Shown here: piece after piece, positions 11,901 to 22,300 of the stretch
Layout: each line of letters begins with the position of its first letter
Position numbering within the stretch: position 1 is the stretch's first letter
Source: Paenibacillus lautus NBRC 15380
Lineage (GTDB): Bacteria; Bacillota; Bacilli; Paenibacillales; Paenibacillaceae
Assembly (NCBI RefSeq): GCF_004000945.1
Contig: NZ_BIMF01000011.1
Location: 157,145 to 221,144 of the forward strand
DNA length: 64,000 bases
Reading direction: 5' to 3'
Translations under genes and position numbers: made by a program
The notes under the pieces: generated by a model
Seen by the model: only the letters and a program-made list of their open reading frames with translations
Database searches by the model: none
What the model was told of the DNA's origin: nothing

Positions 11901-14900
11901 GAATTAGACCGACTGCTTACCTCAAGCTCCCCTTCCAGCACCCTTGTTGAGAATCCTTTGATACGAACACAAATATTGCCCTGATCATCACATATATCGA
12001 TATCCAGCTTTGGAGTTAAACCTGTCTTTGCATCCTTATCGTTGTTTCGTATCCATGCCCACATATTCGGCGTGCACTCCCCCCGAATATCCAGTTCCTG
12101 AAGGGCAAAAGGCATCACCGGGTTCACCGAAATCGGGGGCATGCCGCCAGAATTCATAGAATAAGCGATCGTCGCCTGTAAAGCTGAGTCCATTAGGCTT
12201 GGGTGGAGAACATACTCCTTCAAGGTATTTGAAACGGATGATGGCAAGGATAACTGAGCCAATACTTGTCCCGCACCTACATACGCTTTCTCTATTCCCC
12301 TGTGGGCCGGGCCATACTCCATCCCCATCTCATGAAAGACCTCGTAGAATTGGGAGGATGAGAGGCATTGTTCGCCGCACTGTTTCTTCAAATCTTCAAT
12401 ATTCAAGACATCCTTCGTTCCAGCTGATAGCAGCTCCGCGCTGCCTTTGCTGTGTACAACAGGCTCTGAATTTGTGCTCTCCTGAACTTGACTGTATATT
12501 TCGTAAACGATCCCTCCATGCTCAGCGGGAAGCAGCCGGATATTCACTGCAGCATATTCCTCCCCAACGGAGATAGGCCGAATCCAAACCACATTTTTCA
12601 GACGGATTCCCGTATGATGCTCCGCTCGGCTGCCAAGGGATTCCATGACTGCCATGCGCGCTATCTCCAGATAGGCAACACCCGGTAATATCTTCTGCTT
12701 CCCCACGACATGATCGGATAAGAAAAATTCATTTCCCCTAAAAGTGCTGCTAAATCGCTGCTCGGTAAAATCGGACGTGTTTTTGTGCAGCAAAGGGTGT
12801 ATGCCTGCTTCAGCAGCCGCAGCTACGATTGGTTTTCCGGCAGCTGGTACCCAATAACGCTCCCGTGCAAACGGGTAGGTCGGTAAACTGATCCGGGAAG
12901 GCCTGGTGCTCTCGCCGTATAATAAATTCCAATCTAACTCCATGCCCGAAGCCCATCCCTCAGCCAATTCAGCCCAATATCCCTCATCGATCCATTGCCT
13001 GACGGACTGCTTATTCCTATCACCTGCAGAGGACGATGCAGCTGTATCCTTCATCAACTTGGCATTGCCTCTAAAGCCGTGTTTAAGTTCTTTATTCTCT
13101 AGAAAAGCTTGAAGCTCCTGAATCAATTCGAGGATATCCTGAGCGACAAACACAACTCGTTCGTCCATGGCTTCGCGTCCGACTTGCAGTGTATAAGCCA
13201 CATCTTCGATGGAGATTATCGAGCGGTTCTGTCCCCGCTTGACCTGATCATCGGGGCCGTCATCATGATCAGTTTCAACGTTAGGAGCTCCCATCACTTC
13301 TGGGTGCTCATTCAGAAGATGAGCGGTTACGGAAGCAATCGTGCTTCTCTGTCCCCATTCCTGATCATCGATCTCAACGAGGAATTCATCCTGAATTTTT
13401 CCCTTTAATAATCGAATATGAACAGGCTCGACTCCATATTCACTCCACGGAACATCTAGTTCAATGAGTTCTTCATGAACATGCATGATATCAGCTAATA
13501 ATTCCTTCAGTTTACCTTGTAGACCGACTGTAAATCCCGGCTCTTTATCCTGCTGTACCGGCTCGCTCTCAGGCAATCCTAACAGATAATCGAGCATCTC
13601 TTTTGCGTAGGTTTTGAGCCTTTCTTCATTTTTAGCCGAAACAGGAACAATCACAGGTCGATCTTGTCCATGGTTCGCCTGCGTTGTATCGCTTACTTTC
13701 GCACCTATGTATTCTTCTAGAATCATATGGGCATTTGAACCAGTGGCTCCAAAAGAACTTAACGCAGCTCTCCGCGGATAGCTAATCTTGCGCATGCCTT
13801 CCATGGTTACAGGTTGTTTCCATTCCTCCTTGGTGTGCTGCACATAGAATGGAGATTGTTCAAAATCAATATAGGGATTCAATTGCTCGGAATGTAGGGA
13901 AGGAACCAGTGTTTTGTGATAGATTTGGAGAGCTGCCTTCTGGAGGCCGATAACTCCCGCGGCGGACTCCGCATGGCCTATATTGGACTTTACTGAACCA
14001 ATCGAGCAATACTGCCGCTCTCGGGTATACAACTCGAAGGCTTTCATTAACCCTTCGATCTCAATAGGATCCCCCAGCGAGGTGCCTGTACCGTGAGCTT
14101 CGATATAACCAATGGTTCGCGGGTTTATGCCTGATTGTTCGAGACAATCAGCGATCACTTCCCCCTGTGCCACTGGGCCAGGCACCATAATGCCGCTCAC
14201 AGTCCCTACATGGTTGATCGCGCTGCCTTTTATAACCGCATAGATTCGGTCATTATCTTGGATTGCTTTATTTAATGGTTTTAAGAGGACTGCCGCAACG
14301 CCTTCGGCTGAAACGTAGCCGTCGCCTCCTTCGCCGAAGGTATGGCAATAACCATCACTTGAATGCATCCCCCACAACCCGTATGTCATATACTTCGACG
14401 GGTGCAGAGATAAATTCACCCCACCGGCCAATGCAACTTCGCTTTCTCCACGTTTCAAACTCTCCATCGCCAGATGAACGGCCGTGAGGGAAGATGAACA
14501 TAGCGTATCCACGGTCATGCTGGGGCCATGGAAATTGCAAAAATATGAAACCCGATTGGCAATAGGGCCTGCATTCAGTGAAAGTGGAAATGCTTCCCCT
14601 TGGGAAGCAGCCTCTGCGCCCACCAGGGAATAATCCTTATGCATCACCCCCGCGAAGACGCCTACCTTCCGCCTGTTATTTTTACCTCGGGGCGGAACTA
14701 ATGATTTAGGGGTATATCCAGCATCCTCAATAGCTTCCCAGCAAGTTTCGAGGAACAACCTTTCCTGGGGATCCATCGTTTCTGCTTCACGAGGGGATAT
14801 TCTAAAGAATTTCGGATCAAAACAATCCGGGTCGTCAATGAATCCCCCCCATTTGGACATTGCTTTCCCGCCAGCTGATTTTATACCATCCATCGTCTTC

Positions 14901-16330
14901 CAGTCCCAGCGGGATTTTGGAATTTCGCTTATGCAGTCCTTTCCCTCCTGCAAATTCCTCCAAAATTCGTGAAGGTTTCTAGCTTGGGGATATCGGCCGG
15001 ACATACCGATAATGGCAACGTCTCCTTCCGTTGCCGGATTATCAGAAAGATTGGAACCGGAAAACGAGCGCTTAGACGAACTCTGAAATTCCGGATCTGA
15101 AGCGGTATCAGGTACGGATATTACCGATGCAGCCTCGGGTTGCTTGAATTTTGAAGCATAGTTTTCTTCGAGATAAGAAGAAAGCTCGGCAATTGTTGTG
15201 TACTCAAACAACAAAGTCGGCGATAACGAGATATTAATGCTGGTCTCAATCGCCCTCACAATCTCTAACAATCGGGGGGAATCCAGTCCCATCTCGTAGT
15301 ATCCGGATTCAGGATGGATATCCTCCACCTTACAGTTAAGTGTGTCCGCCATGAGTTGCCGCAGGAACCATTCGATCGAAATAACGGGTGTCGTTTCGTC
15401 GGCACCCTTTATGTGAAACTGCTTATTGGAGGTGACCCGAGGCGGCTTGCGCCGCTCCGTGATCTGAGATGATGAATGGGACCCTTTTCGCTCCGGATGG
15501 ATCAACCCGGCATCGCGGACCAGCTTCGTGGATAAGTTTTTTAGTTCCCCGACTTTTTTTCCATCCCCATTAAAAAACTCCATCGTCCAAAACATCAGCT
15601 CATTCTTATGAAGGACGGATTCTCTCTGCACCCTTGTATAACACCGTTGCTGGAGCGGTTCCGAAGCATTAAAAACGGCATAACTCAGAGGCAAGAACAA
15701 GCGCTGTTCCTCTTGAGCCGAAGGAGCATATATTCTTCCACCTCCAACGCCACTGCCGTCAATCAGGGCAGGATGAAATAAGAACTCTTGCGAGCTGGCC
15801 ATTGCTTCCCGACTAATAGAAAGATCCAGAATAGCTGCTGAATCCATCTCATAAATCTGGCCTTCCGCCTTCATAAATCCGGTATGCACCAAATCCTGGC
15901 TTCGGTACTCTTCATAGATGTCCTGGATGGGGAGCACACGGTTTGCTGCCCCCTTCACGAAGCCTAAATCCAGCGTTTCCGAGTATGACACCTGATCTCT
16001 TGCATGCATCTCCGCAGTGGCATAAAGTGTTTGCTCTGGTTCTTCCAGACCGTTACGACGATTCTGTCCCTCCAACCGAATCTTCCATATACCAGGAGAA
16101 GCCTCATCACATTGAATGCCGAGTCTTATAGTAACATCCCATCCGACTATGAGCGGTTTATATATACTTAAATGACGAAGCTCAAGTTTGTTGAATGCAT
16201 AGTGATGCTTCTTATAAACCTGGTAGATAAGGTCAATATAGGCCAGTCCAGGCAATAATTGTTGCCCGTATACCTTATGATTGCTAATAATCGGGTTCTT
16301 GGCGGACAGGTTAAACTGTTCGTACATCAC
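5993..16330 (-). CDS. Trans-AT polyketide synthase, second PKS protein (DH-ACP / KS-DH-KR-MT-ACP / KS-DH*)
   Basis: A 3,445-residue PKS without AT domains. Visible order: an N-terminal dehydratase (His18 in a HxxxGxxLLPG motif; HPALIDG near 190); an ACP (GLDSPRL, about 350); a ketosynthase (DTLCSSS about 610, EAHGTGT, NIGHAESAAG); a dehydratase (DHVVG near 1,206, HPSLMDSALQA near 1,380); a ketoreductase (GGAGGIG near 1,710); a C-methyltransferase with the SAM motif EIGAGTGGTS near 2,150; an ACP (YGLDSI near 2,423); a ketosynthase (DTACSSS near 2,695, EAHGTGT near 2,828); and a C-terminal dehydratase-like domain lacking catalytic residues. The first DH-ACP completes the KS0 at the end of the upstream protein, and the last KS-DH* is completed by the KR-ACP of the downstream protein. 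The start may be GTG at 16330 or ATG at 16327, both behind AGGAGGGAG. The gene begins 12 bases after the previous stop and its own stop overlaps the next start. Confidence 0.95.
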   Translation of the reverse strand: MMYEQFNLSAKNPIISNHKVYGQQLLPGLAYIDLIYQVYKKHHYAFNKLELRHLSIYKPLIVGWDVTIRLGIQCDEASPGIWKIRLEGQNRRNGLEEPEQTLYATAEMHARDQVSYSETLDLGFVKGAANRVLPIQDIYEEYRSQDLVHTGFMKAEGQIYEMDSAAILDLSISREAMASSQEFLFHPALIDGSGVGGGRIYAPSAQEEQRLFLPLSYAVFNASEPLQQRCYTRVQRESVLHKNELMFWTMEFFNGDGKKVGELKNLSTKLVRDAGLIHPERKGSHSSSQITERRKPPRVTSNKQFHIKGADETTPVISIEWFLRQLMADTLNCKVEDIHPESGYYEMGLDSPRLLEIVRAIETSINISLSPTLLFEYTTIAELSSYLEENYASKFKQPEAASVISVPDTASDPEFQSSSKRSFSGSNLSDNPATEGDVAIIGMSGRYPQARNLHEFWRNLQEGKDCISEIPKSRWDWKTMDGIKSAGGKAMSKWGGFIDDPDCFDPKFFRISPREAETMDPQERLFLETCWEAIEDAGYTPKSLVPPRGKNNRRKVGVFAGVMHKDYSLVGAEAASQGEAFPLSLNAGPIANRVSYFCNFHGPSMTVDTLCSSSLTAVHLAMESLKRGESEVALAGGVNLSLHPSKYMTYGLWGMHSSDGYCHTFGEGGDGYVSAEGVAAVLLKPLNKAIQDNDRIYAVIKGSAINHVGTVSGIMVPGPVAQGEVIADCLEQSGINPRTIGYIEAHGTGTSLGDPIEIEGLMKAFELYTRERQYCSIGSVKSNIGHAESAAGVIGLQKAALQIYHKTLVPSLHSEQLNPYIDFEQSPFYVQHTKEEWKQPVTMEGMRKISYPRRAALSSFGATGSNAHMILEEYIGAKVSDTTQANHGQDRPVIVPVSAKNEERLKTYAKEMLDYLLGLPESEPVQQDKEPGFTVGLQGKLKELLADIMHVHEELIELDVPWSEYGVEPVHIRLLKGKIQDEFLVEIDDQEWGQRSTIASVTAHLLNEHPEVMGAPNVETDHDDGPDDQVKRGQNRSIISIEDVAYTLQVGREAMDERVVFVAQDILELIQELQAFLENKELKHGFRGNAKLMKDTAASSSAGDRNKQSVRQWIDEGYWAELAEGWASGMELDWNLLYGESTRPSRISLPTYPFARERYWVPAAGKPIVAAAAEAGIHPLLHKNTSDFTEQRFSSTFRGNEFFLSDHVVGKQKILPGVAYLEIARMAVMESLGSRAEHHTGIRLKNVVWIRPISVGEEYAAVNIRLLPAEHGGIVYEIYSQVQESTNSEPVVHSKGSAELLSAGTKDVLNIEDLKKQCGEQCLSSSQFYEVFHEMGMEYGPAHRGIEKAYVGAGQVLAQLSLPSSVSNTLKEYVLHPSLMDSALQATIAYSMNSGGMPPISVNPVMPFALQELDIRGECTPNMWAWIRNNDKDAKTGLTPKLDIDICDDQGNICVRIKGFSTRVLEGELEVSSRSNSAPQEAMVQTPVGNIHLSPAWEAVPVENGTWQAHDSDHVIYVGGEENRNMIQQMYPRVHFFNMKPADTISEIAAKLEAFGIVDHIVWVAPAGTSTSLEDEKLIERQEYGVIPLFRLIKAFIGLGYSARSLGWTVITLDTQRVNESRKVDPSHAGIHGLVGSMAKEYPSWNIRIIDLEAGSLWPVTEIFTLPADRRGHPWVYRKQQWYRQQLIPLNTTETAESSFRHGGVYVVIGGAGGIGKAWSEYMVRAYGAHVVWIGRRQMDEHMRADLDRIARFGPRPVYISADAADYEELRAAYEKIKQTFSRINGVVHSAMVLSNRSLLDMEEDQFRSGLSAKIDVTVRMAQVFRKEPLDFVMFFSSLIAFIKNPKQSHYASGCSFKDAFAHRLSHEWPCKVKVMNWGYWSSDDASASEDVQQLSRIGMGLIEPEAGMKALERLVSNPIHQMAMITTTKPLIVEGMNPKERIDIRSDSIPSVINKIRDYNSGTADRLQNMNEARSLNKEMISLLSRMLLSELSSMGLLEKDTKSAESKAHTGIIPMYQKWFEESLRVLVQHHYLYQDGDMYKVTDPLSVDKALLWKEWELKKVEWLEDPSLKAWMTLAEELMHALPEILTGKRLATDIMFPNSSMNLVEGIYKNNPVADHFNEVLADTLLAYMEERINEFPAIKIRIIEIGAGTGGTSSRLFQKLKPYNDYIEEYCYTDISKAFLLFAKKEYGPHNPFLTYKILNVDAPVAGSNTPSGEFDIAIATNVLHATRNIRQTLRNTKSVLKKNGLILINELSDNRLFTHLTFGLLEGWWLYEDAPLRIPGSPGLYPETWKDVLESEGYEAVFFPAKESHEWGQQIIAASSNGVVRVKQVPHSDRADAEVKRTSNAKPYDTRDRLGTISTVEEQARVKNVAAKQASTVMTEQMLEDHVKETIIEKLSEALKVNRSEIELEESFADYGLDSIIGVHLVQVLNQALRIELDTTSLFDYSSVKQLTAYILSDHRDAVAGLLGQNLNKAVVSDDNRRDIPELGEAASPSYSSRFIDKASLSGKQAADLVKHEVAPVTPMNKEPIAIIGMSGKYAKSANVNELWTHLSNGAELIGESPRWDLSAHYPKEAQYCDRGGFVENIDQFDPFFFNINGLEASYMDPQQRIFMEECWKALEDSGYAGSRIQGRECGVYVGCLGGAGDYQQLFGDDAPAQAFWGIAGSVIPARIAYYLDLKGPAIAIDTACSSSLVAVHMACQGLWSGETEMALAGGVFIQSTPWYYLSTNKAGMLSTTGHSYTFDERADGFIPGEGAGVLVLKRLQEAIHDGDHIYGVIRGSGMNQDGTTNGITAPSAVSQERLERNVYDTFQIDPGDIQVVEAHGTGTKLGDPIEYQALTKAFRNYTDNKEYCAIGSIKTNIGHAAHAAGVAGIIKVLLSLKHKQIPPTLNFETGNSNIQFKDSPFYVNTSLRNWEKGRSGKRRAAVSSFGFSGTNAHIVIEEGPEPTGRHTDKPGYLIVLSARTPEQLRKQANQLLDYCQDDRQADCGNLSYTLLAGRKHFNNRLACVVRSLDELTIFLGKWLARSKVPQVYISELNENDRREQPSLKRYGNQCIKECHSVEPTEYMERLTTIAELYIQGYGLDYEALFTNERYTIISLPTYPFATERYWVPDEKSKGSSSIESAPHGQAMLHPLLHQNTSDLSGVRYSSTFNRGEPLLASTDVSGRNIFSGMIYLEMARKAAELSRGVFFDPPEVIQIKDVVWSQPVEFVQEDLQLHIDIFPDEGDLSYEIYSTVDKNSIDPVIHNQGRVSTTALQSAASRADMSLVQAQCNVKYFSKFDWYKGYVEAGIIHSPQQQVVEEMFIGHHQLLAKLSMHSAFRASSHHFILHPSLTEAAMQATLGLLPDWDEQMGSGIVGSAQPLSLQEVHMIGKPTPLSWVHVRNSAYGVQGTNIKVDIDFYDHHGALYATMRGLTARLESNGQHTVKHAKVGGGLQI

Positions 16331-16342
16331 GTTTGCTCCCTC

Positions 16343-19300
16343 CTAGTCGAAATTTTCCCAAAAAATGCCCTGCGGAACGTTTGCTGCTGTTATTCTGCCG
16401 CTTGATAAGGTTTTGGAATGAGTTTGAGTCTCCCATAACTGCCGCCTATTTAATTCCGGAACCGGTAAAGGCAGTCTTCTAACACGTTGAAGAGGTAACC
16501 CTGCGCCATCCTCCAGGATCACATGAGCGTTGGTTCCTCCGTCCGCAAAACAGTTAATTGCCGCCACTCTGGATGTATGCGCCCACCCGGTTTTTTCTCT
16601 ACTAAAAAAGAACGGAGATGATTCCATATCATAGTGAACCATCGCTTCTCCGCCTGATAAAAAAGGAACGAATTGCCCGTGATGCAGCATCAACACCACT
16701 TTAATAAAACTGGCAATGCCTTCTGCACAAAGTGGATGTCCGATATTAGGTTTCATCGATCCCAGCCCCAGCGGAACCGTGCTCGATTCCCGATAAATCG
16801 ACTGAATCGCTTTAAGCTCCAGCAAATCGGTCACCGTGGTACCCGAACCATTCGTTTCAATATAGCTGATTTCCTCGGGTTGCCTTCCACTCTTGCGCAA
16901 GGCAGTCTCTAATACTTCCCTTTGTGCTTGAATATTCGGGGTTGACGGTCCTGCCGTTCGCCCGTCATTATTAACCGCCAAGCCCTTAATGACTGCATAG
17001 ATCTTATCGCCATCGGCAATAGCTTGCTCCACCGTTTTCAACAGAACCATACCTGCGCCTTCTCCCAGCACGATACCTTCAGCCCGTTTGTCAAACATAT
17101 GGAAGTCCTGTACCGGACTTAAGATCCCGCGTTGTTCAAAAATTTTGTGTGCACGGTCAGTGGTTAGCAGACTCGCGCCTCCGACAATCGCCGAATCGAT
17201 ATCGCCTGCTCGCAGAGCTTGTACCGCCATGTTCATCGCTACCAGCGCCGAAGAGCATGCTGTATCCATTACAACGCTTGGACCACGAAGGTCAAGGAAA
17301 TGCGAAATATTGGCCGCCAGATAGTTCTGCCCAATCGCCACAATAGGATTACGCGCTTGGTATAAGTCGGATTCCTCCGGTTGATGCTGCGTTCGGGCTC
17401 CAATATAGACTCCCATCGGCTTGCCCTTTAATTCTTGCGTCGAATATCCAGCATGACATATCAGCTTCAGACTTTCTTCCAGCACCAACAGTGCCTGCGG
17501 ATCCATGACTCTGGCATCTTCTTGCGGGATCAGGAAAAAGGACGGATCAAAGCTTGAGATTTCCTCAAGCATTCCAGCGTAATATGAGGTGGAGTGCCCC
17601 CACCGTTCATACGGAACCCGACGAATGGCCGATTTCCCTTCGGACAAAATCCTCCAATAGGCCTCAAGTGAACCGGCACCAGGGAATCGGCATGACAATC
17701 CTACCACCGCTATATCCGTGGCAGGTTCGCCTTGAAGTCCTTTCCTTGATGCTCCGCTTTCTAACAAAGCCATCAGTGCCTGAGGTGATGATGCCTTTAC
17801 ATCAGACATGGATTCACCAATATCCACAGTCTCCAGCATCTGCGATACCGCAGCAGAATGAGCATTGACCATCCAGCCTGCCAATGATTCTATGGTCGGA
17901 TATTCAAATAGCAGGGTAGGCTCCAAATCCAACCCGGCCAGCTGATTGATTCGGCGAAGCAATTGAGCGATCATGATTGAATCTACACCATAATCTTGGA
18001 AAGCTATATCGGGCTCCAGTTTCGAAATAGGAATTTTCAGTTCTTCGGCCAGCAGCTCCGTAAGCCATGCTCGCGTTTGATTCAACAGGCCTTGGGGACT
18101 CTTGTTGGAATTAGGTTCCGGCGTTTGCCCGCTTTGTCTCACCCTGCCTTGCAAGCTCCCCTGGTTGGCAAACTGCATAAGCTTGCCGGGATTCCACAAT
18201 TCGGGATTGACCACAGCCGGCATAACCACCGATGGTATTCGGTTTGAAAGAATCTGATCCAACAGCTGTAAGCCTTCCTCATTGGTTATGCTCAGCAAAC
18301 CCGTCTGCTCATAAGCCCTGCTTCTCACTTCGCCCATTCCCGCCTCTTTCCAGCTCGGCCACTGAATGCTGGCAATGGGTACCGTATGTTTCGCTTTCTC
18401 CGCAAAATAATCCATATAGGCATTCGCCATTCCATAATCACTCTGTCCGGAAGCTAAAGCTGGAATCGTGGACGAAACCGAAGAGAAGAGCAGGAAGAAC
18501 GATAAAGATTCATTTCGGAAGCACTCGTAGAGTACACGAAGGCCTGACACTTTCGGTTCGAAGACCTGCTCGATTCCGTCAACGGATTTTCTAATAAACG
18601 CTGGATTATGGGTGTCAATCCGCCCCGCACAATGAATAACGCCTCCGATGGGACCCATTGTCCTTTTGACCGACTCCATGCTCTGCCGAACAGCTTGCTC
18701 ATCCGATAATGAGACCGACAAGATTTTCACTTCTGCTTGAAGTTCTTCCAACGCTTGAATCGCCTGAATTTTTTGTGCTACCGGCGTATTTTGCCCTTTA
18801 AAGAGACTCCATTCTTCACGTAAAGGCAGAACCTCCCGACCGGTCAGGACCAGCTTCTTAACGCCATATTTCTGTACAAAATGCCTGGCGCATAGGTAAC
18901 CGATTCCTCTTGTTCCTCCCGTAATCCAAAGAACATGGTCCTCGGGGAAAGCGAACGCTTCTTTATCGGAAATTATCCCCTGCAACTCTTTCAGCGAAGC
19001 CCGATATCGCTTACCGCCCCGGTAACAGATTTCCGTGTCCCGACTTTCTGCAGCATATTCGTTAACGATCTGTTCAGCTATGATATGAACATCCGTCTCA
19101 GCATCCACATCCACATGCCGTGAGCTCAGGCGGCTGTATTCACTCTGCAGCATTCTGTACAGTCCAGCGCGTTCGGCACCCGACAAGTTGACTTCAGCAT
19201 TCTGGAAAGCCTCCAGGCATTTCGTTACCCCAAGCAGTGTTAGGCCGTCTGTGTCAGCAAGCTCGATCCATTTCTGGAGCCAGGGAACCCATCCGGTCAG

Positions 19301-22300
19301 CCCCGTTGTATTCAACCCGCAGCCTACAACGTCGATACAGCCTCTATATTGCTTCCAATCCTGTTCAGTCTGATGAAACTCGCGTACCATATCCTGAATA
19401 TCAATGATCCGGCTGCTTTTAAAATGCCTGGATATGTGAATAGCTAATTCCATCGTTTCCTGAGTAGTCAATATCGCAATGGTTTGCGTTACGGATTTGC
19501 GTCTGTCAGCAGAACCATCTATGGCAGTCAGTTCCCACTTTTTATTCAAATAGCTCACTTTGCGCTCAATTGGACTTTTTTTCCCGTTAGGGGTTACAAG
19601 TTCTCGCTTGGACTCCGGATTGCTCCACGCCTGAGCGTTACTCGGTTCGGGAACCCAGTAACGATCTTCGAAAAACGGATAGGTGGGCAAGCTGATTCTG
19701 CGTGGCTTCGTATCCACGTAAAGCCGGTTCCATTCCACATCCAATCCTTTAACCCAGAGACTTGCGAGCTTGTCATATTTTCTACGCTGAATCCATTTAG
19801 CAATGGCTTCCTGCAGTTCTTCGTCTCTTGTAAATACAGATAACGCTTCTTTGTTCCGTCTTACCTGACCATAATAAATACCGTCCACATGATCGCGGCC
19901 TTCGATATATTCCCTTAGTTTATAGGTCAGCTCTTTCATCGTAGATACAATCACAGCCAATCGTTCCTCCATGGCTTCCCGACCTACTTGTAGAGTGTAA
20001 GCCATGTCAATAAGGCTGGAGTCTTCATGCGGTTGGTCGCTGATATCCGCGAGAAGACGCTGCGCCTGTAACCTCAGCTGTTCTTCGCTTTTACCTGATA
20101 GCACAATGATGACCGGATTGAGACCTTCCATGATGATTGGTGAAGACTCCTCGACTCCGGGGATATACTCCTCAATGACGAGGTGGGCATTGGACCCTCC
20201 CGCACCAAAGGACGATATTCCTGCAATTCTTGGGTACTCCTTCATTACTCCATTCAACTCGAGGACAGGTCTTTTCCACTCCGCAAGCTCTTGCTGCACA
20301 ACAAATGGAGTCTGGCTAAAGTCGATGTTGGGGTTTAAAACCCGCGAATGCAATGAAGGCACCAGCTGCTTGTATTTAAGCTGAAGCAGAACCTTGGTCA
20401 AGCCTGCGATTCCAGCCGCACTCTCACAATGTCCAATATTCGATTTTGCAGAACCGAGTGCACAAAACTGCTTATCCCCTGTGTATTCCTGAAAGATGTT
20501 GTGTAATCCCGTTATTTCAATCGGATCCCCCAGCGAGGTTCCCGTTCCGTGCGCCTCCATATAACTGATCGTGCGCGGCTCAATCCCCGCCTTCTTGAAA
20601 GCTCGTCCAATGACGCTGGACTGGGCTTTGGGATTCGGTACCGTGTATCCGTTGGTTTTCCCCCCGTGATTGATTGCAGTCGCCTTAATAACTCCGTAAA
20701 TCTGGTCCCGATCCTCCATGGCATGGGACAGCGGTTTAAGAAGAACGGCTCCCACCCCCTCACCAGGCACGTATCCTTCTCCTCCCTCGCCAAAACTCTC
20801 ACATCTTCCTCTGCTGGAGATAAACTTCCCCTGTGACAGATACAGATATTTATTGGGATGAATCGAAACATTAACCCCGCCCGCAATCGATACCTTGCAT
20901 TCTCCCCTCAGCAAGCTTTGGCAAGCCAGATGAATGGCCGTCAAGGATGAAGAACACATCGTATCTATGGTCATACTTGGGCCATGGAAATTGAAGAAGT
21001 AAGACACCCGATTGGCGATGGATGCCGGCAGTCCGGGTAGCGCCAGGGGATTCCCCCTTGCTTGCTCCTGAGCACCGTAGAGCTGATATTCCTGATACAT
21101 GGCACCGACATAGACGCCCACACTACCTTCCAAGCCAAAATCGCTGTATAAGCCCAGGGTTTCCCGGGTATATCCCGCATCCTCAAGGGTTTCATAGACA
21201 CATTGCAGAAACAGGCGTTCTTGCGGATCCATCATCTCCGCTTCCCGAGGGGATATATTAAAAAACAAGGGATCAAATCGATCGACCCCTTTGAGAAAGC
21301 CGCCCCATTTACTGTTGGCTGTTCCTGGTTTGTTGCGATCCTCGTCATAATATAGATTGTAATCCCAGCGGTCGTTCGGTATTTCCGTAATGCAATCCTT
21401 GCCATTCTTCAGTACCTCCCAAAACTGCCGAATATTCTCGGCGCCGGGATACCGCCCGGACATCCCGATAATGGCAATATCCATCGCGGAAGACGCATCT
21501 TCATCCTGTTGCTTAATGGTTGGCTGTACAAAACGCGCACGTCTAAGGCTGGCAAGATGAGATATATCCGGCCCTTTCATTGAAACGGAAGGCGCTGCAA
21601 GCTGAACTGCGGGTTCTGCAGACAAACCCTCTCCCAGCACGCTCACCAACTTATCACGGTATGATTTGATGAAATATCCGGTCAATTCCCGGATATTCTG
21701 GTATTCGAAAAACAACGTTTTGGACAGCGAGCCAAACGTTTTCTCCAATTCATTAGTCAATTGGGTGGTCATGATGGAATCAATGCCGTAATGCTCCATC
21801 GGTGCATCCGTTTCAATTCGCTGTACGGGCAGCTTCAAGACGGTCGAGATTTGTTTTTTCACGAAGCTAATTGCCTTTTCCGTAAAATCGTCCTCACTCA
21901 TACCCGGGAAGAGCTCATGATCTTCATGTCCTTTCCCTTGAATCGCTTCGATTTGCGTATCTTCCACAATCTGTTTTTCTGTGAGTTTTGTATAAAAATG
22001 CTCTAAATCCCCTTCCATGACCAGAACCTGGTCATTACGGGAAGCCCACGCTTGATAGAAAGCAAGGACAGCCGAGCCTGTATCGATAGCCGCCATGCCT
22101 AACTGCTGCATCATCATCTGTTCGGTCTTTTCATCGACATGCATCCCGCCGTCTTTCCATAAAGGCCAATTCATGGACAGGGTGTGCCCGCTCCGCTCCT
22201 TCGAACGCACAAGCTCGTTTCGGTACGTGGCATAAGCATCCATAAAGGCATTAGCCGAGCAATAGTCCGCCTGACCCGGGTTGCCCACGACTCCGAATAC

